DNA from: Providencia huaxiensis
Lineage (GTDB): Bacteria; Pseudomonadota; Gammaproteobacteria; Enterobacterales; Enterobacteriaceae
DNA: 64,000 nucleotides
Direction of reading: 5' to 3'
Assembly: GCF_002843235.3 (NCBI RefSeq)
Contig: NZ_CP031123.2
Span: forward strand, 1,612,001 to 1,676,000
The position numbers were made by a program, and so were the translations under genes. Shown here in pieces: positions 29,935 to 39,836 of the stretch. The notes under the pieces were generated by a model, which was not told where the DNA came from, did no database searches, and saw only the letters and a list, made by a program, of their open reading frames with translations. Each line of letters starts with the position of its first letter. The first letter of the stretch is position 1.

Positions 29935-29935
29935 A

Positions 29936-31312
29936 ATGAAAGCGACAGTCTTACAAAAAATTGTTGATGATAAAGTTGACTATTTAATCGAACGCAAAGG
30001 CAAACAACCGTTAGAGAGCTTTATTGCTGATATTCAGCCTAGTCAGCGTAGTTTTTATCTCGCACTAAGCGCAAAACGCCCTGTTTTTATTTTAGAGTGC
30101 AAAAAAGCCTCTCCTTCAAAAGGGTTGATTCGTGCTGACTTCGACCCTGCAATGATAGCTAAAACTTATGCGCCCTACGCATCTGCGATTTCTGTTCTTA
30201 CTGATGAAAAATATTTTCAAGGGAAAATGGATTACTTAACGATTGTCAGTAATACCGTAAAGCAACCTGTGTTATGCAAAGATTTTATCATTGACCCATA
30301 CCAAATCTACCTTGCACGTTACTACCAAGCGGATGCTATCTTACTGATGTTATCTGTCTTAAATGATGATGAATATATAGCATTAGCTGAAGTTGCTCAT
30401 CAACTTAGTATGGGAATATTAACGGAAGTCAGTAATGAGGAAGAATTAGAGAGAGCTATTCAGTTAAAAGCAAAGGTTGTTGGCATCAATAACCGCGATT
30501 TACGTGATCTTTCTATTGATTTAAATCGAACTCGTGAACTCGCCCCCCGCTTAGCGGAGGGTACCATTGTGATCAGTGAGTCAGGTATTCATCAGCATCA
30601 ACATATTCAGTCGCTAAGACAATTTGCGAATGGTTTTTTAATTGGTAGCGCATTAATGGAACAAGCTGACCTAGATAAAGCCATTCGAAGCTTGTTAGTA
30701 GGAGAACATAAAGTCTGTGGTTTAACCCGCGAGCAAGATGCAAAAGCCGCATTTGAAGCAGGAGCACACTACGGCGGGTTGATTTTTGCTGAAACCTCCC
30801 CCCGAAAAGTGACGTTGTCACAGGCGCAAAATATCATCCATGCCGCACCGTTAAAATATGTCGGTGTTTTTCGCAATCAATCTGCCGATTTTGTTGCCCA
30901 TATCGCCAAACAGCTTGCTTTATCTGCTGTGCAATTACATGGTGAAGAAGATGCTTCTTATATCAATACGTTAAGAACATTTCTACCAAACTACTGTGAA
31001 GTTTGGAAAGCACTCGATATGTCACGAACGACTTTAAATGACTACGACACACAAGGTATTGATGTGTTACTGCTGGATAATGGCTCCGGTGGAACTGGCA
31101 AAACCTTCGATTGGTCAGCAGCCCCCTCGTCCACAACACAGAAATTAATGATAGCGGGCGGGCTTACCCCTGATAATTGCCTAGACGCGGCAAAGTTACT
31201 GTGCAACGGATTAGACTTTAATTCAGGGGTTGAAATTGAACCTGGCATAAAAAGCGAACAAAAAATAAATTTGGTGTTGTCAGCGTTGTTAGCCGAATCA
31301 ACGGCTCACTAA
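29936..31312 (+). CDS. trpC: Bifunctional indole-3-glycerol phosphate synthase / phosphoribosylanthranilate isomerase
   Basis: Carries out the isomerase and cyclisation steps between TrpD and TrpA. From ATG 29936 it has 458 residues; the longer frame to 29897 overlaps trpD. The N-terminal half (about 1-255) is the IGPS barrel, with FILECKKASPSKGLI, CKDFIIDPYQI and VISESGIH. The C-terminal half is the PRAI (TrpF) barrel, with VCGLTREQDAKAAFEAGA and LLDNGSGGTGKTFDW. The fusion is the usual enterobacterial TrpCF form. Confidence 0.97.
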   Translation: MKATVLQKIVDDKVDYLIERKGKQPLESFIADIQPSQRSFYLALSAKRPVFILECKKASPSKGLIRADFDPAMIAKTYAPYASAISVLTDEKYFQGKMDYLTIVSNTVKQPVLCKDFIIDPYQIYLARYYQADAILLMLSVLNDDEYIALAEVAHQLSMGILTEVSNEEELERAIQLKAKVVGINNRDLRDLSIDLNRTRELAPRLAEGTIVISESGIHQHQHIQSLRQFANGFLIGSALMEQADLDKAIRSLLVGEHKVCGLTREQDAKAAFEAGAHYGGLIFAETSPRKVTLSQAQNIIHAAPLKYVGVFRNQSADFVAHIAKQLALSAVQLHGEEDASYINTLRTFLPNYCEVWKALDMSRTTLNDYDTQGIDVLLLDNGSGGTGKTFDWSAAPSSTTQKLMIAGGLTPDNCLDAAKLLCNGLDFNSGVEIEPGIKSEQKINLVLSALLAESTAH

Positions 31313-31374
31313 TACACAACGAAAGATAAAACTCCAACACCAATTAATGTAACTGATAAAATGGACAATCGATA

Positions 31375-32565
31375 ATGAGCAAATTAGATCCGTATTTTGG
31401 CGAGTTTGGTGGACAATATGTCCCAGAAATTCTTATTCCCGCATTAAACCAATTAGAAGATGCGTTTATCGACGCACAAAATGATGCTGAATTTATTCGT
31501 GAGTTTCACGACTTGCTAAAAAACTATGCAGGTCGCCCGACTGCACTCACGTTGTGCCAAAATTTAACGGCAGGTACAAAAACAAAACTCTATTTAAAAC
31601 GTGAAGATTTATTACATGGCGGCGCCCATAAGACAAACCAAGTATTAGGCCAAGCACTACTGGCTAAGCGAATGGGGAAAAGCGAAATTATTGCAGAAAC
31701 TGGCGCTGGGCAACATGGGGTTGCAACAGCGCTTGCTTGTGCATTATTGAACATGAAATGCCGTATCTATATGGGCGCAAAAGATGTTGAACGCCAATCT
31801 CCCAACGTATTTCGTATGAAATTGATGGGCGCTGAAGTCATACCTGTTCACAGTGGCTCAGCAACCTTGAAAGATGCCTGTAATGAAGCATTGAGGGACT
31901 GGTCTGGCAGCTATGATAAAGCACACTATTTATTAGGGACAGCGGCGGGGCCTCACCCATATCCAACAATTGTACGTGAATTCCAACGCATGATTGGTGA
32001 CGAAGCAAAACAACAGATTCTCGAAAAAGAAGGCCGTCTACCCGATGCGGTAGTTGCATGCATCGGTGGCGGTTCAAACGCAATAGGCTTATTTGCCTCT
32101 TTTATTCCAGAAGAAAATGTGAAATTAATTGGTGTTGAACCTGCAGGATTAGGGATTGAATCTGGGCAGCATGGCGCTCCATTAAAACATGGTCGTGTCG
32201 GAATTTATTTTGGTATGAAATCACCGATGATGCAAACCAGTGAAGGTCAAATTGAAGAGTCGTATTCCATCTCTGCAGGATTAGATTTTCCTTCCGTTGG
32301 GCCTCAGCATGCCCATTTAAACAGTATTGGTCGCGCAGAATATGTTTCCATAACCGATGATGAAGCCTTAAATGCGTTTAAATTATTATCACGTAAGGAA
32401 GGGATTATTCCTGCGCTAGAATCATCTCATGCTCTCGCTTATGCATTAAAAATGGCGGAGAAAGAACCGAATAAAGAACAGTTATTAATCGTCAATTTGT
32501 CTGGCCGTGGTGATAAAGATATTTTTACAGTACATGATATTTTAGCCAGCAAAGGAGAAATCTAA
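31375..32565 (+). CDS. trpB: Tryptophan synthase beta subunit
   Basis: A PLP enzyme joining indole and serine. The 396 residues contain the PLP lysine in [18 protein letters not shown], the catalytic stretch [15 protein letters not shown] and the phosphate-binding GGGSNAIG. The stop overlaps the trpA start by one base, which couples the two subunits. It follows trpC by 62 bases. Confidence 0.98.
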   Translation: MSKLDPYFGEFGGQYVPEILIPALNQLEDAFIDAQNDAEFIREFHDLLKNYAGRPTALTLCQNLTAGTKTKLYLKREDLLHGGAHKTNQVLGQALLAKRMGKSEIIAETGAGQHGVATALACALLNMKCRIYMGAKDVERQSPNVFRMKLMGAEVIPVHSGSATLKDACNEALRDWSGSYDKAHYLLGTAAGPHPYPTIVREFQRMIGDEAKQQILEKEGRLPDAVVACIGGGSNAIGLFASFIPEENVKLIGVEPAGLGIESGQHGAPLKHGRVGIYFGMKSPMMQTSEGQIEESYSISAGLDFPSVGPQHAHLNSIGRAEYVSITDDEALNAFKLLSRKEGIIPALESSHALAYALKMAEKEPNKEQLLIVNLSGRGDKDIFTVHDILASKGEI

Positions 32566-33371
32566 TGGAACGCTACACCCAACTTTTTGAACGTTTAGCT
32601 CAGAACCACCAAGGCGCATTTGTTCCATTTGTCACTTTAGGTGACCCGGATGCTGAATTATCATTAAAAATTGTCGATGCCTTGATTGCTGGTGGTGCTG
32701 ATGCATTAGAGATTGGTATTCCTTTTTCCGATCCACTGGCAGATGGCCCAACTATCCAAAATGCGAATTTACGTGCATTTAAAAGTGAAATCACCCCGAC
32801 AATTTGTTTCGAATTACTCAGCCGCATTAGAGAAAAACACCCTACTATTCCTATCGGGTTATTAGTATATGCAAATCTAGTATTTACCAATGGCATCGAA
32901 AATTTTTATATTCGCTGCGAAAAAGCAGGCGTTGACTCGGTATTAGTTGCAGATGTTCCTATGTCTGAATCACAGCCATTTCGTGAAGCTGCACGAGCTC
33001 ACAACATTGCGCCTATTTTTATTTGCCCACCAAATGCTAGTGATGAGCTACTTCAACAAATTGGAAAATATAGCCAAGGTTATACATATTTAGTATCACG
33101 TGCAGGTGTGACCGGCACAGAAAAACGTGCTGAAACGCCATTGACCCATTTATTGAGTGAATTAAACCAATATAGCGCAGCTCCCGCCCTACAAGGCTTT
33201 GGAATATCAGAGCCTGAACAGGTAAAAGAGGCGATTAAAAATGGTGCAGCTGGTGCAATATCAGGTTCTGCGGTAGTTAAAATTATTGAAAATAATCTTA
33301 GTCGCCCTGACATCATGCTTAATTTATTAACTGAGTTTGTTGTAAAAATGAAAGCAGCAACACAAAAATAG
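32565..33371 (+). CDS. trpA: Tryptophan synthase alpha subunit
   Basis: Cleaves indole-3-glycerol phosphate and channels indole to TrpB. The 268 residues contain [20 protein letters not shown] with the catalytic Glu in [16 protein letters not shown], the catalytic Asp in VLVADVPM and the phosphate loop [13 protein letters not shown]. It is the last gene of the operon. Confidence 0.97.
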   Translation: MERYTQLFERLAQNHQGAFVPFVTLGDPDAELSLKIVDALIAGGADALEIGIPFSDPLADGPTIQNANLRAFKSEITPTICFELLSRIREKHPTIPIGLLVYANLVFTNGIENFYIRCEKAGVDSVLVADVPMSESQPFREAARAHNIAPIFICPPNASDELLQQIGKYSQGYTYLVSRAGVTGTEKRAETPLTHLLSELNQYSAAPALQGFGISEPEQVKEAIKNGAAGAISGSAVVKIIENNLSRPDIMLNLLTEFVVKMKAATQK

Positions 33372-33740
33372 ATAAAGAATAAATAGTAATCAAGCCATAT
33401 TTAAAATTAATGGCTTGATTGCTTCAAAACATTTTTATAAAGAGATAAAATGACAAGTTCATTTTTCACACAATCACTTCTTAACTTAAATTCCCTTACA
33501 TATATTTACATACTCTAAATAACCGTAATTTATTTTTCATTATAATTACTAGCTCACTCAATCATAAAAAAAACTTACCAAATCAAGCTTTATTCAAAGT
33601 AGTGGCTACGCATTACCACTTTGATAATTACCCTTACCAAAACCATAGCAGAGTAAATATTACCCATTGATATCATTTATTATTTTATAATCAAACGTAT
33701 AAATAGCTATATATATAGCAATATAGGTGCTTTACTCTTA
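33372..33740 (+). other. AT-rich gap after trpA
   Basis: Holds the hairpin at 33388-33420 and then about 320 very AT-rich bases without a credible gene. The tpsA fragment begins at its right end. In E. coli this interval leads to yciF/yciE, which I do not see here. Confidence 0.55.
33388..33420 (+). terminator. Hairpin at the end of the trp operon
   Basis: A perfect 11-bp inverted repeat (AATCAAGCCAT / ATGGCTTGATT) with an 11-base AT loop lies 17 bases after trpA. It lacks a T-run, so it may protect the 3' end or work with Rho. Confidence 0.6.
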
Positions 33741-33998
33741 TTTTATACAGATAGAGCAACCTTAACAACGGGCATTCCTATTGTTGCAGCTGGTGATATT
33801 CTTGGCTACAACGTTTCAAATGGCCAAATCACGATTAACAACCGTCTACAGTCAGACTCACCAACAGATATCATCGCTCGTTCGGCAGTTATTCGTGGAA
33901 ATATTACAGCTAAAGAAATTAATGTTATTACTGGTAATAACTTTGTTGATGCAGATGCAACTAACTTTATTATCTTTTCCATTATACGTATCAGGTAA
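33741..33998 (+). pseudogene. Fragment of a TpsA (haemagglutinin-type) secretion domain
   Basis: In the frame of 33747, translation gives FYTDRATLTTGIPIVAAGDI, LGYNVSNGQITINN and TDIIARSAVIRGNITAKEIN, then VITGNNFVDADAT, ending at the stop 33996-33998. This is the hallmark second half of the two-partner-secretion (TPS) domain of filamentous haemagglutinins: RATLTTG, then DIIARS, then VxTGNN. No start codon, signal peptide or first half of the domain is present, and the similarity stops around 33962. It overlaps the beginning of the TpsB gene in a different frame, indicating a deletion that joined the two genes. Confidence 0.82.
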
Positions 33999-35616
33999 TA
34001 CTGCACAAATCATTGATCAACAGATCAATAATCAAGCAACACAAGATAGATCTCGTCAGCAACAAACACAATTAGAAACTAAAGACGTTTTAGGTAAAAA
34101 CAGAGAACAAGCAAACAATATTTTAGTTTTTGATGATGAGAAAGACTGCTTTGAAATGAAACGAGTTATTTTGCTTTCCGAGCCAAAGCTCCCATCAATG
34201 CGACCTTTAGAGACATATGCAAATCAAGTCGTTGGTGTTTGTATTGGTATTAACGGTGTAGAAACACTCGCTAAAGGCCTACAGGATAAAATAATTAAGT
34301 CAGGCTATGTAACAACTCGGGTTAATATTCCTGAACAAAACATTAGCGATGGTACGTTAACTTTGCAAATAATCCCTGGCAAGGTCGCTAACGTGAAATT
34401 AACGGAAGGCAGTGATACCTATATTACTTTAGGAGCAATCATACCTGCTAGAGAAGGCGATATCCTAAACATTCGCGATATTGAACAAGGTTTAGAAAAC
34501 CTTGAGCGTATACCTGGAGCCAAAGTCAATATCGAGCTAGCGCCAGGTAAAGAATTCTCAACTTCAGATATTTCAATCCAAAGGGAAAAGTCACCTCACT
34601 TTAACGCTAGTGGTTACTATAATAACTCAGGCAGCCGGCAAACGGGTAAAGACCAAGTTGGCGTTACCCTTTATGGAAACAACCTTACAAGCTTAAATGA
34701 TACTATATATGTATCAGCGGGTAAAAATTTAAAGAACCAAGCTCGCAATAGTAGTAGTAATGCTGCGATTTATTATTCAGTTCCTTATAACTATTGGCTT
34801 TTCTCTCTCTATGCTAGCAAAAGTGAATATAAACAAACAATTAATGATACTATTGCTAGTTATAAGTACTATGGTGATAGTAAATATTATAATGCGACAG
34901 CAAGTAATGTATTTTTACGTGGACAAACTTATAAAGATACCGCATCTATTCAACTAATTAAGCGTAAATCAAAATATAAATTAGAAGATATCACCTTACT
35001 TTCACAACAACGCGACTTAACCAGTCTGAAGCTTGGCGTTAGCCACCGACAGAATATTGATAACTCAACTGTTGACGCTTCAATTTACTATCAACGTAAC
35101 GTACCTTGGTTTGGAGCCGATGAAAGCTGGGATATGAAATATGGTGATGTCAGCACCATGGGGCGACTATTCACTCTCGATGTTTCAGGAATGATCCCTT
35201 TTGCGTTCAATGATTTTGTGATGAGTTATAACCCACAATTATTTGTACAATATTCACGAGACCGTTTAACCATCCAAGATCAATTCTCGTTAGGTAACCG
35301 TTGGACTGTACGTGGTTTTGATGAAGAGTTTTCACTAATCGGAGATAAGGGGTTTTATTTACGAAATGAATTTAACTTTTATATCCCTGGCTTCTCCTTT
35401 TATCCCTACTACGCACTTGACTATGGCAGAATATTTGGAGGTGTTTATCCTCTAGGCCTCTATTCTGATGACCAATTATTAGGTACGGCTATAGGCATGA
35501 GAGGTAATGTTAATATATTCAGTTATGACTTATTTCTAGGTGTACCACTTTATAAGCCGGATGAATATGAAACTAGCAGTGTCAATGCTGGATTAAACGT
35601 GCAGTGGTTTTGGTAA
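33922..35616 (+). CDS. TpsB/FhaC-ShlB-family outer-membrane transporter (5' end altered)
   Basis: An outer-membrane beta-barrel protein that exports a partner TpsA exoprotein across the outer membrane. POTRA-like repeats are seen in the first half (GYVTTRVNIPEQNISDGTLT, LQIIPGKVANVKLTEGSD, and a second around LENLERIPGAKVNIELAPG). The barrel has the conserved signature RWTVRGFDEEFSLIGDKGFY and the terminal NVQWFW. The open frame runs from 33781, but its first 47 codons overlap the tpsA fragment in another frame. I suggest ATG 33922, which gives 564 residues and a usable hydrophobic leader ending YVSGNTAQ; 33949 and 33955 are alternatives. The original promoter and first signal-peptide codons appear lost, and no intact partner exoprotein is in the window, so it may be non-functional. 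Confidence 0.8.
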   Translation: MLLLVITLLMQMQLTLLSFPLYVSGNTAQIIDQQINNQATQDRSRQQQTQLETKDVLGKNREQANNILVFDDEKDCFEMKRVILLSEPKLPSMRPLETYANQVVGVCIGINGVETLAKGLQDKIIKSGYVTTRVNIPEQNISDGTLTLQIIPGKVANVKLTEGSDTYITLGAIIPAREGDILNIRDIEQGLENLERIPGAKVNIELAPGKEFSTSDISIQREKSPHFNASGYYNNSGSRQTGKDQVGVTLYGNNLTSLNDTIYVSAGKNLKNQARNSSSNAAIYYSVPYNYWLFSLYASKSEYKQTINDTIASYKYYGDSKYYNATASNVFLRGQTYKDTASIQLIKRKSKYKLEDITLLSQQRDLTSLKLGVSHRQNIDNSTVDASIYYQRNVPWFGADESWDMKYGDVSTMGRLFTLDVSGMIPFAFNDFVMSYNPQLFVQYSRDRLTIQDQFSLGNRWTVRGFDEEFSLIGDKGFYLRNEFNFYIPGFSFYPYYALDYGRIFGGVYPLGLYSDDQLLGTAIGMRGNVNIFSYDLFLGVPLYKPDEYETSSVNAGLNVQWFW

Positions 35617-35870
35617 TTTAATATTGCAAATTTGAATAATATCTTAAAGCTGAATATGCTCCTGTATTCAGCTTTTTTATTTCAAGGTAGTTAGTCTCAA
35701 TATTTTATTTAATCTTTATTAATCGCCCTAAATAGTGAAAACCAATAAGTACCTTTACTTTATTATCACTCTATAACACTAATTAATATATTATAAATAT
35801 CATCATCATGATTTGTTATTATTATGATTATCACTTGTTAAATATATGTTCGATTTTAATAGTAATTGAA
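35617..35870 (+). other. Gap between tpsB and the ompW terminator
   Basis: Contains the tpsB terminator and then AT-rich sequence with short AT repeats (ATCATCATCATGA near 35800). No gene is seen. With the ompW terminator it makes a 344-base gap. Confidence 0.55.
35646..35680 (+). terminator. Terminator of the tpsB gene
   Basis: A perfect 10-bp repeat (AAAGCTGAAT / ATTCAGCTTT) with a 10-base loop is followed by TTTAT, 30 bases after the stop. Confidence 0.85.
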
Positions 35871-35900
35871 AAATCCGAGAATACGAATATTCTCGGATTT
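35871..35900 (-). terminator. Terminator-like hairpin near the end of ompW
   Basis: A perfect 13-bp inverted repeat (AAATCCGAGAATA / TATTCTCGGATTT) with a 4-base loop lies about 60 bases past the ompW stop. On the minus strand TTCAATT follows. Confidence 0.75.
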
Positions 35901-35960
35901 CCTACTTCTCTCTAATCCTTCAGAATTCAGGTAGTACCTGTATTGCGTCCAATCAAATTC

Positions 35961-36596
35961 TTAGAAACGGTAACCCGCACCAAACATAAATACAAATGGG
36001 TCTAAACGAGTATCAATTTTGTGTGTGTCATTACCCGCTTTAAATTTCACATCTGTTTCAATATTCATCCACCACACTGAAGCATTCAGCATCCAGTTAT
36101 CAGTCAGCATGTAGTCCATACCTGCTTGTGCTGCAAAGCCCCAAGAGCTTGATAAATCAAGATCTGATAAACCGTTAGCTTTCCCTGTTGAGTTAAATTT
36201 CTCATCAAAGAAGAAGGTATAGTTAACACCGGCACCTAAATAAGGGCGTAATTTATCTTCTTTACTACCAAAATAATACTGCGCCATTAAAGTTGGTGGT
36301 AAATGTTTAACAGTTGCAATTGTACCTAACGGTCCTACGCCAACTTTGTGTTCAAACGGAGTTGCTGCTAATAATTCCACACCGATATTATCAGTAATCA
36401 TATACCCAAATGTTAAACCTAATTGAGTATTGTTATTAACATCAAATGAACCTAAACCTAATACATTTTCAGAACCCGCATTTGGACGTACCGTTGCAGT
36501 ACCTGTACGGAAAATAAAGTCGCCAGCTTCATGAGCAATAGAAACTGCTGGAGCTAAAGTTGCAGCAGCTAATACAAGCGCAGTGAGTTTTTTCAT
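35961..36596 (-). CDS. ompW: Outer membrane protein W
   Basis: An eight-stranded outer-membrane barrel linked to hydrophobic small-molecule uptake and colicin S4 reception. From ATG 36596 it has 211 residues, opening MKKLTALVLAAATLAPAVSI with a cleaved signal peptide before HEAGDF. GGGA lies upstream; the longer start at 36608 would put that site inside the gene. Conserved blocks include LGLTFGYMITDNIGVELLAA, HLPPTLMAQYYFG and the C-terminal MFGAGYRF, ending in the aromatic residue needed for barrel assembly. Confidence 0.96.
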   Translation of the reverse strand: MKKLTALVLAAATLAPAVSIAHEAGDFIFRTGTATVRPNAGSENVLGLGSFDVNNNTQLGLTFGYMITDNIGVELLAATPFEHKVGVGPLGTIATVKHLPPTLMAQYYFGSKEDKLRPYLGAGVNYTFFFDEKFNSTGKANGLSDLDLSSSWGFAAQAGMDYMLTDNWMLNASVWWMNIETDVKFKAGNDTHKIDTRLDPFVFMFGAGYRF

Positions 36597-37000
36597 TATC
36601 AATCCCATTCCTATGTTTTTATTTTAGGAAAATATACCGTATTATTTAAATTGATGTTCAAATCAAGATCACATCTTTTACTAATTTATAGGTAAACCAA
36701 TAAATATGGATTTATTATTCCATTTATTGTTTTTTTATTTTTGATTTAAATCAATTTTTATAAAGTAACTAACAAAATAAAAATTTGATTTCTAAATATA
36801 AATATTTATTTCAATATTTAAACATGCATAAAAAATACAATTTATATAAGCTCATTTTTTTAGTTAATTAAATTCGAGCATCATGAACAATATATTTTTC
36901 TTAACCTCCCGATTTTTATTATCTTTCTCTACCTCTAGGCGAGATACTCAGTTACAATTAGATTAAAATTTTGATCACGTTAGTAGATAGGAGCAGTGTC
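36597..37000 (-). other. Divergent region between ompW and yciC
   Basis: A 404-base, extremely AT-rich stretch with long A and T tracts. It must carry both the ompW and yciC promoters. No gene or clear operator was recognised. Confidence 0.5.
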
Positions 37001-37753
37001 ATGTCCATTTCGGCCAACTCACTCATTAGTGATAGTATCAATTTCTTTAAAAATCAATTGAGTGGCCTCCTCACCATTGTGCTCTTAGCCACCGTGGTAA
37101 GCCTTGTCATTTATGCGATGATGATCCCCAATGAACAGATGATAGGTGTTCTTGCACAAGCACAGAGTAAGATGATTGAGTCTGGTAATACGGGCTTACA
37201 AGACTGGATCCTAAGTCTATCTGAAGAAGATAAAAGCAGTATTTTGCGTGTTTCTTTTGGTTTGATTCTTTCCGTTACTCTTGGCAGCTTGCTCCTTATT
37301 TGTGGCACATTATCCTATATCTCAGGGATGTCACGTGGCGAAGATATGACAGGTCTTCAAGCGATAACATCATCACTGAACAAAGCACCTTCTATGTTTC
37401 TTCTGTTGGTCGTGTGCTCACTGCTGATCCAATTAGGCATCACAATTATGGTTCTACCCGGCATTGTACTCGCCATTGGTTTTTCCTTAGCGCCAGCAAT
37501 TTTAATAACAGAAAGTACCAACTCCTTCAGTGCGATGGGAAAAAGCTGGAAATTGGCCTATGCAAACTGGCGTGTTGTCTTACCGATGATTTTAATTTGG
37601 ATGGCAGCTCAAATGCTTATCAGTGTGCTATTGGGTAACCTTAATATGAATCATATCCTTATTAATGGCATCTCTTTTTTACTCAATAATGTTGTAGCTG
37701 CATTCGCTTTAATTTACTTTTATCGTTTATATATGTTGATCACTAAAAATTAA
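37001..37753 (+). CDS. yciC: Inner-membrane protein YciC (UPF0259 family)
   Basis: A 250-residue multi-pass membrane protein of unknown function. ATG 37001 is preceded by AGGAG and opens MSISANSLISDSINFFKNQL like E. coli YciC; the frame to 36971 adds 10 residues without support. Five to six hydrophobic segments are visible, with the conserved PGIVLAIGFSLAPAILITES and the C-terminal YFYRLYMLI. Its place after ompW matches E. coli. Confidence 0.92.
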   Translation: MSISANSLISDSINFFKNQLSGLLTIVLLATVVSLVIYAMMIPNEQMIGVLAQAQSKMIESGNTGLQDWILSLSEEDKSSILRVSFGLILSVTLGSLLLICGTLSYISGMSRGEDMTGLQAITSSLNKAPSMFLLLVVCSLLIQLGITIMVLPGIVLAIGFSLAPAILITESTNSFSAMGKSWKLAYANWRVVLPMILIWMAAQMLISVLLGNLNMNHILINGISFLLNNVVAAFALIYFYRLYMLITKN

Positions 37754-37769
37754 TATAATTAAATAAAAT

Positions 37770-37800
37770 AGAAAGGTATCAAAAGATGCCTTTCTATTTA
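37770..37800. terminator. Terminator between yciC and the SulP gene
   Basis: The repeat AGAAAGGTATC / GATGCCTTTCT (one G-T pair) with a 4-base loop lies between two convergent genes. It could terminate both. Confidence 0.65.
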
Positions 37801-37808
37801 CATTATTT

Positions 37809-39611
37809 TTAAGAGTTATCTGAGTAAGTATCCGTTGGTGTAATTCGATCCTCACAATCATGCTCTAATATACCTGAATCCCTTTGGCTCTCTTGTGCTT
37901 TTCTTTCTTCAACACATTTCATTTGGATCTGTTGCTTACTTTGAATTAAACGAATTGCAAAATAAATATCAGGTACCACTAATAGGTCATCATCTGAACG
38001 ATTAATTTTATTTTGTTCTAACCAACGATTAAGCGAGGTTCTCCGACCCGCTAATACCAAAGTTACCCCTTTCGCCTTCAAAGATGTCACAATGTCATTC
38101 AATGTGGAAAATACGCTCACATCATTATGCGTAAAGCTGACGGCAGCATCCACAATCACCCAAGCTGGCCTCTTCCGTTGATTATCTAAATGTTTATTTA
38201 ACCGCTCTTTAAAGTAATTCACATTGAAATAGGTGAGTGGAGAATTGAAACGATAAATAAGGACTCCATCAACTTCTTGAATATCATTTTCTGATGTCAT
38301 CGAATGCAACATACCGTGTTCATCTACGCCTAATAGTTGGTCTGTCGGCCTAAATATGACCCGGACAAACTGCAATAAACCCAATAGAACCGCTAAGCCT
38401 ACACCACTGATCAAGCCAACCACCAGCACTGCACATAATGTGAAAACACATAAGAAAAAAGCTTCTCTATTGCGTTTACGCATCGAAAAAATACTACGGA
38501 AACTGAGTAAGGAATAAGTAGATATAATTAAAACCATCCCTAAAGCAGGCATAGGGATATATTCCAATAAATTTATGGAGAAAAGTAAAACAGCTAAGAT
38601 AGTTACCGCAGCAACGAGGGAAACTAATTGCGTTTTCCCCCCCATCATGTCATTAACCGCAGTGCGGCTACTCGCAGCACTAACCGCGAACCCCTGGCCA
38701 AAAGCAGAAGCAATATTTGCCATCCCTAACGCTCTTAATTCTTGATCTGCATCGACGGTATAACCATTTTTGCTCGCAAAACTGCGAGCCGTCATCATAA
38801 AACTGACAAAACTAATCACGGCTAAGTTTAATGATGGAATAACAAGGTCTCGGAGTAAACTTGGTGGAAAATCAGGCAGTGGTATATGCGGGAGCCCTTC
38901 ACCTAAATCCCCAACGGTGCTAATACCATATTGCTCAAGATTAAATAAAATACTCGCTGCTGTTGCCAAAACCATTGCAATTAATAAAGATGGCCACTTA
39001 CTGCGCACTCGCTTAATCACTAAGGTAATTACCAATGTTACAATAGCAACTAATAATGTCGGAATATGTGTTTCCACTAACGCTAATGGAAAAGCTATTA
39101 ATCGCTCAATAAACCCTGAAGGCAAGGTCGTAATACCAAATACTTTACTAATTTGACTAACGATGATCGTGAGGGCGACCCCATTTAGTAAGCCTTGCAA
39201 TATTGGTCTAGATAAAAAATCTGCGAAAGTCCCCAAACGAAATCTTGCTGCAATCAAACACCAAACCCCGGTCATAAAGCTCATGACGATAATCAGCTGC
39301 CAACGAACAGTTTCATCCCCCATTGCGAGTGGAGCGACAGCGGCTGCAATCACCGCGCATGTTGCAGCATCAGGCCCAATAATTAATTGTTTCGACGTGC
39401 CAAATAACGCATAGAACAACATGGGTAAAATACATGAATACAATCCAACAATTGCATTCACCCCCATTAATTCGGCATAGGCAATAGCAACAGGTAAAGC
39501 AACCGCAGCGACAGACAACCCTGCTTTAACATCAGGGCCTAAGTCAGCACGTTGATAGTTAAACAGTGTTTTTAAACCTGGCATCCAGACAAATAGCCTT
39601 GCCTTTATCAT
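37809..39611 (-). CDS. SulP-family anion transporter with C-terminal STAS domain
   Basis: A 600-residue inner-membrane transporter of the SLC26/SulP family, which moves sulfate, bicarbonate or dicarboxylates. The N-terminal part (LFNYQRADLGPDVKAGLSVA) leads into about 12 hydrophobic segments with the family signature VALPVAIAYAELMGVNAIVG. The C-terminal STAS domain (about residues 440-560) contains YRFNSPLTYFNVNYFKERL and WVIVDAAVSFTHNDVSVF. It lies opposite to its neighbours yciC and yciB and is an addition relative to E. coli. The substrate cannot be told from sequence. No strong ribosome binding site precedes the start. Confidence 0.88.
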   Translation of the reverse strand: MIKARLFVWMPGLKTLFNYQRADLGPDVKAGLSVAAVALPVAIAYAELMGVNAIVGLYSCILPMLFYALFGTSKQLIIGPDAATCAVIAAAVAPLAMGDETVRWQLIIVMSFMTGVWCLIAARFRLGTFADFLSRPILQGLLNGVALTIIVSQISKVFGITTLPSGFIERLIAFPLALVETHIPTLLVAIVTLVITLVIKRVRSKWPSLLIAMVLATAASILFNLEQYGISTVGDLGEGLPHIPLPDFPPSLLRDLVIPSLNLAVISFVSFMMTARSFASKNGYTVDADQELRALGMANIASAFGQGFAVSAASSRTAVNDMMGGKTQLVSLVAAVTILAVLLFSINLLEYIPMPALGMVLIISTYSLLSFRSIFSMRKRNREAFFLCVFTLCAVLVVGLISGVGLAVLLGLLQFVRVIFRPTDQLLGVDEHGMLHSMTSENDIQEVDGVLIYRFNSPLTYFNVNYFKERLNKHLDNQRKRPAWVIVDAAVSFTHNDVSVFSTLNDIVTSLKAKGVTLVLAGRRTSLNRWLEQNKINRSDDDLLVVPDIYFAIRLIQSKQQIQMKCVEERKAQESQRDSGILEHDCEDRITPTDTYSDNS

Positions 39612-39836
39612 GGGGGAAAAGTACCTATAAATTAGTAAGTTAAATTATTTTCTATACTATATATATCCGAACTAATAAAGTTTATCTAGAAGTAAGTCAA
39701 ATTATCGTAAAATAGTGCAAATATGATTGGTAACAAAGCATGTTTATTGGTAAAAAGGTGCAAACTTTTAACAATTGATGCCAAAATCGGTTAAACTAGG
39801 CTATTACCTTTACGTTGAGGCGCTGCATTCACTGTT

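Noticed and set aside
33781..33921. First 47 codons of the long TpsB open frame as true coding sequence
   Set aside because: They read the tpsA secretion-domain remnant in the wrong frame; the adhesin motifs are in the frame of 33747, so this part of the TpsB frame is open by chance.
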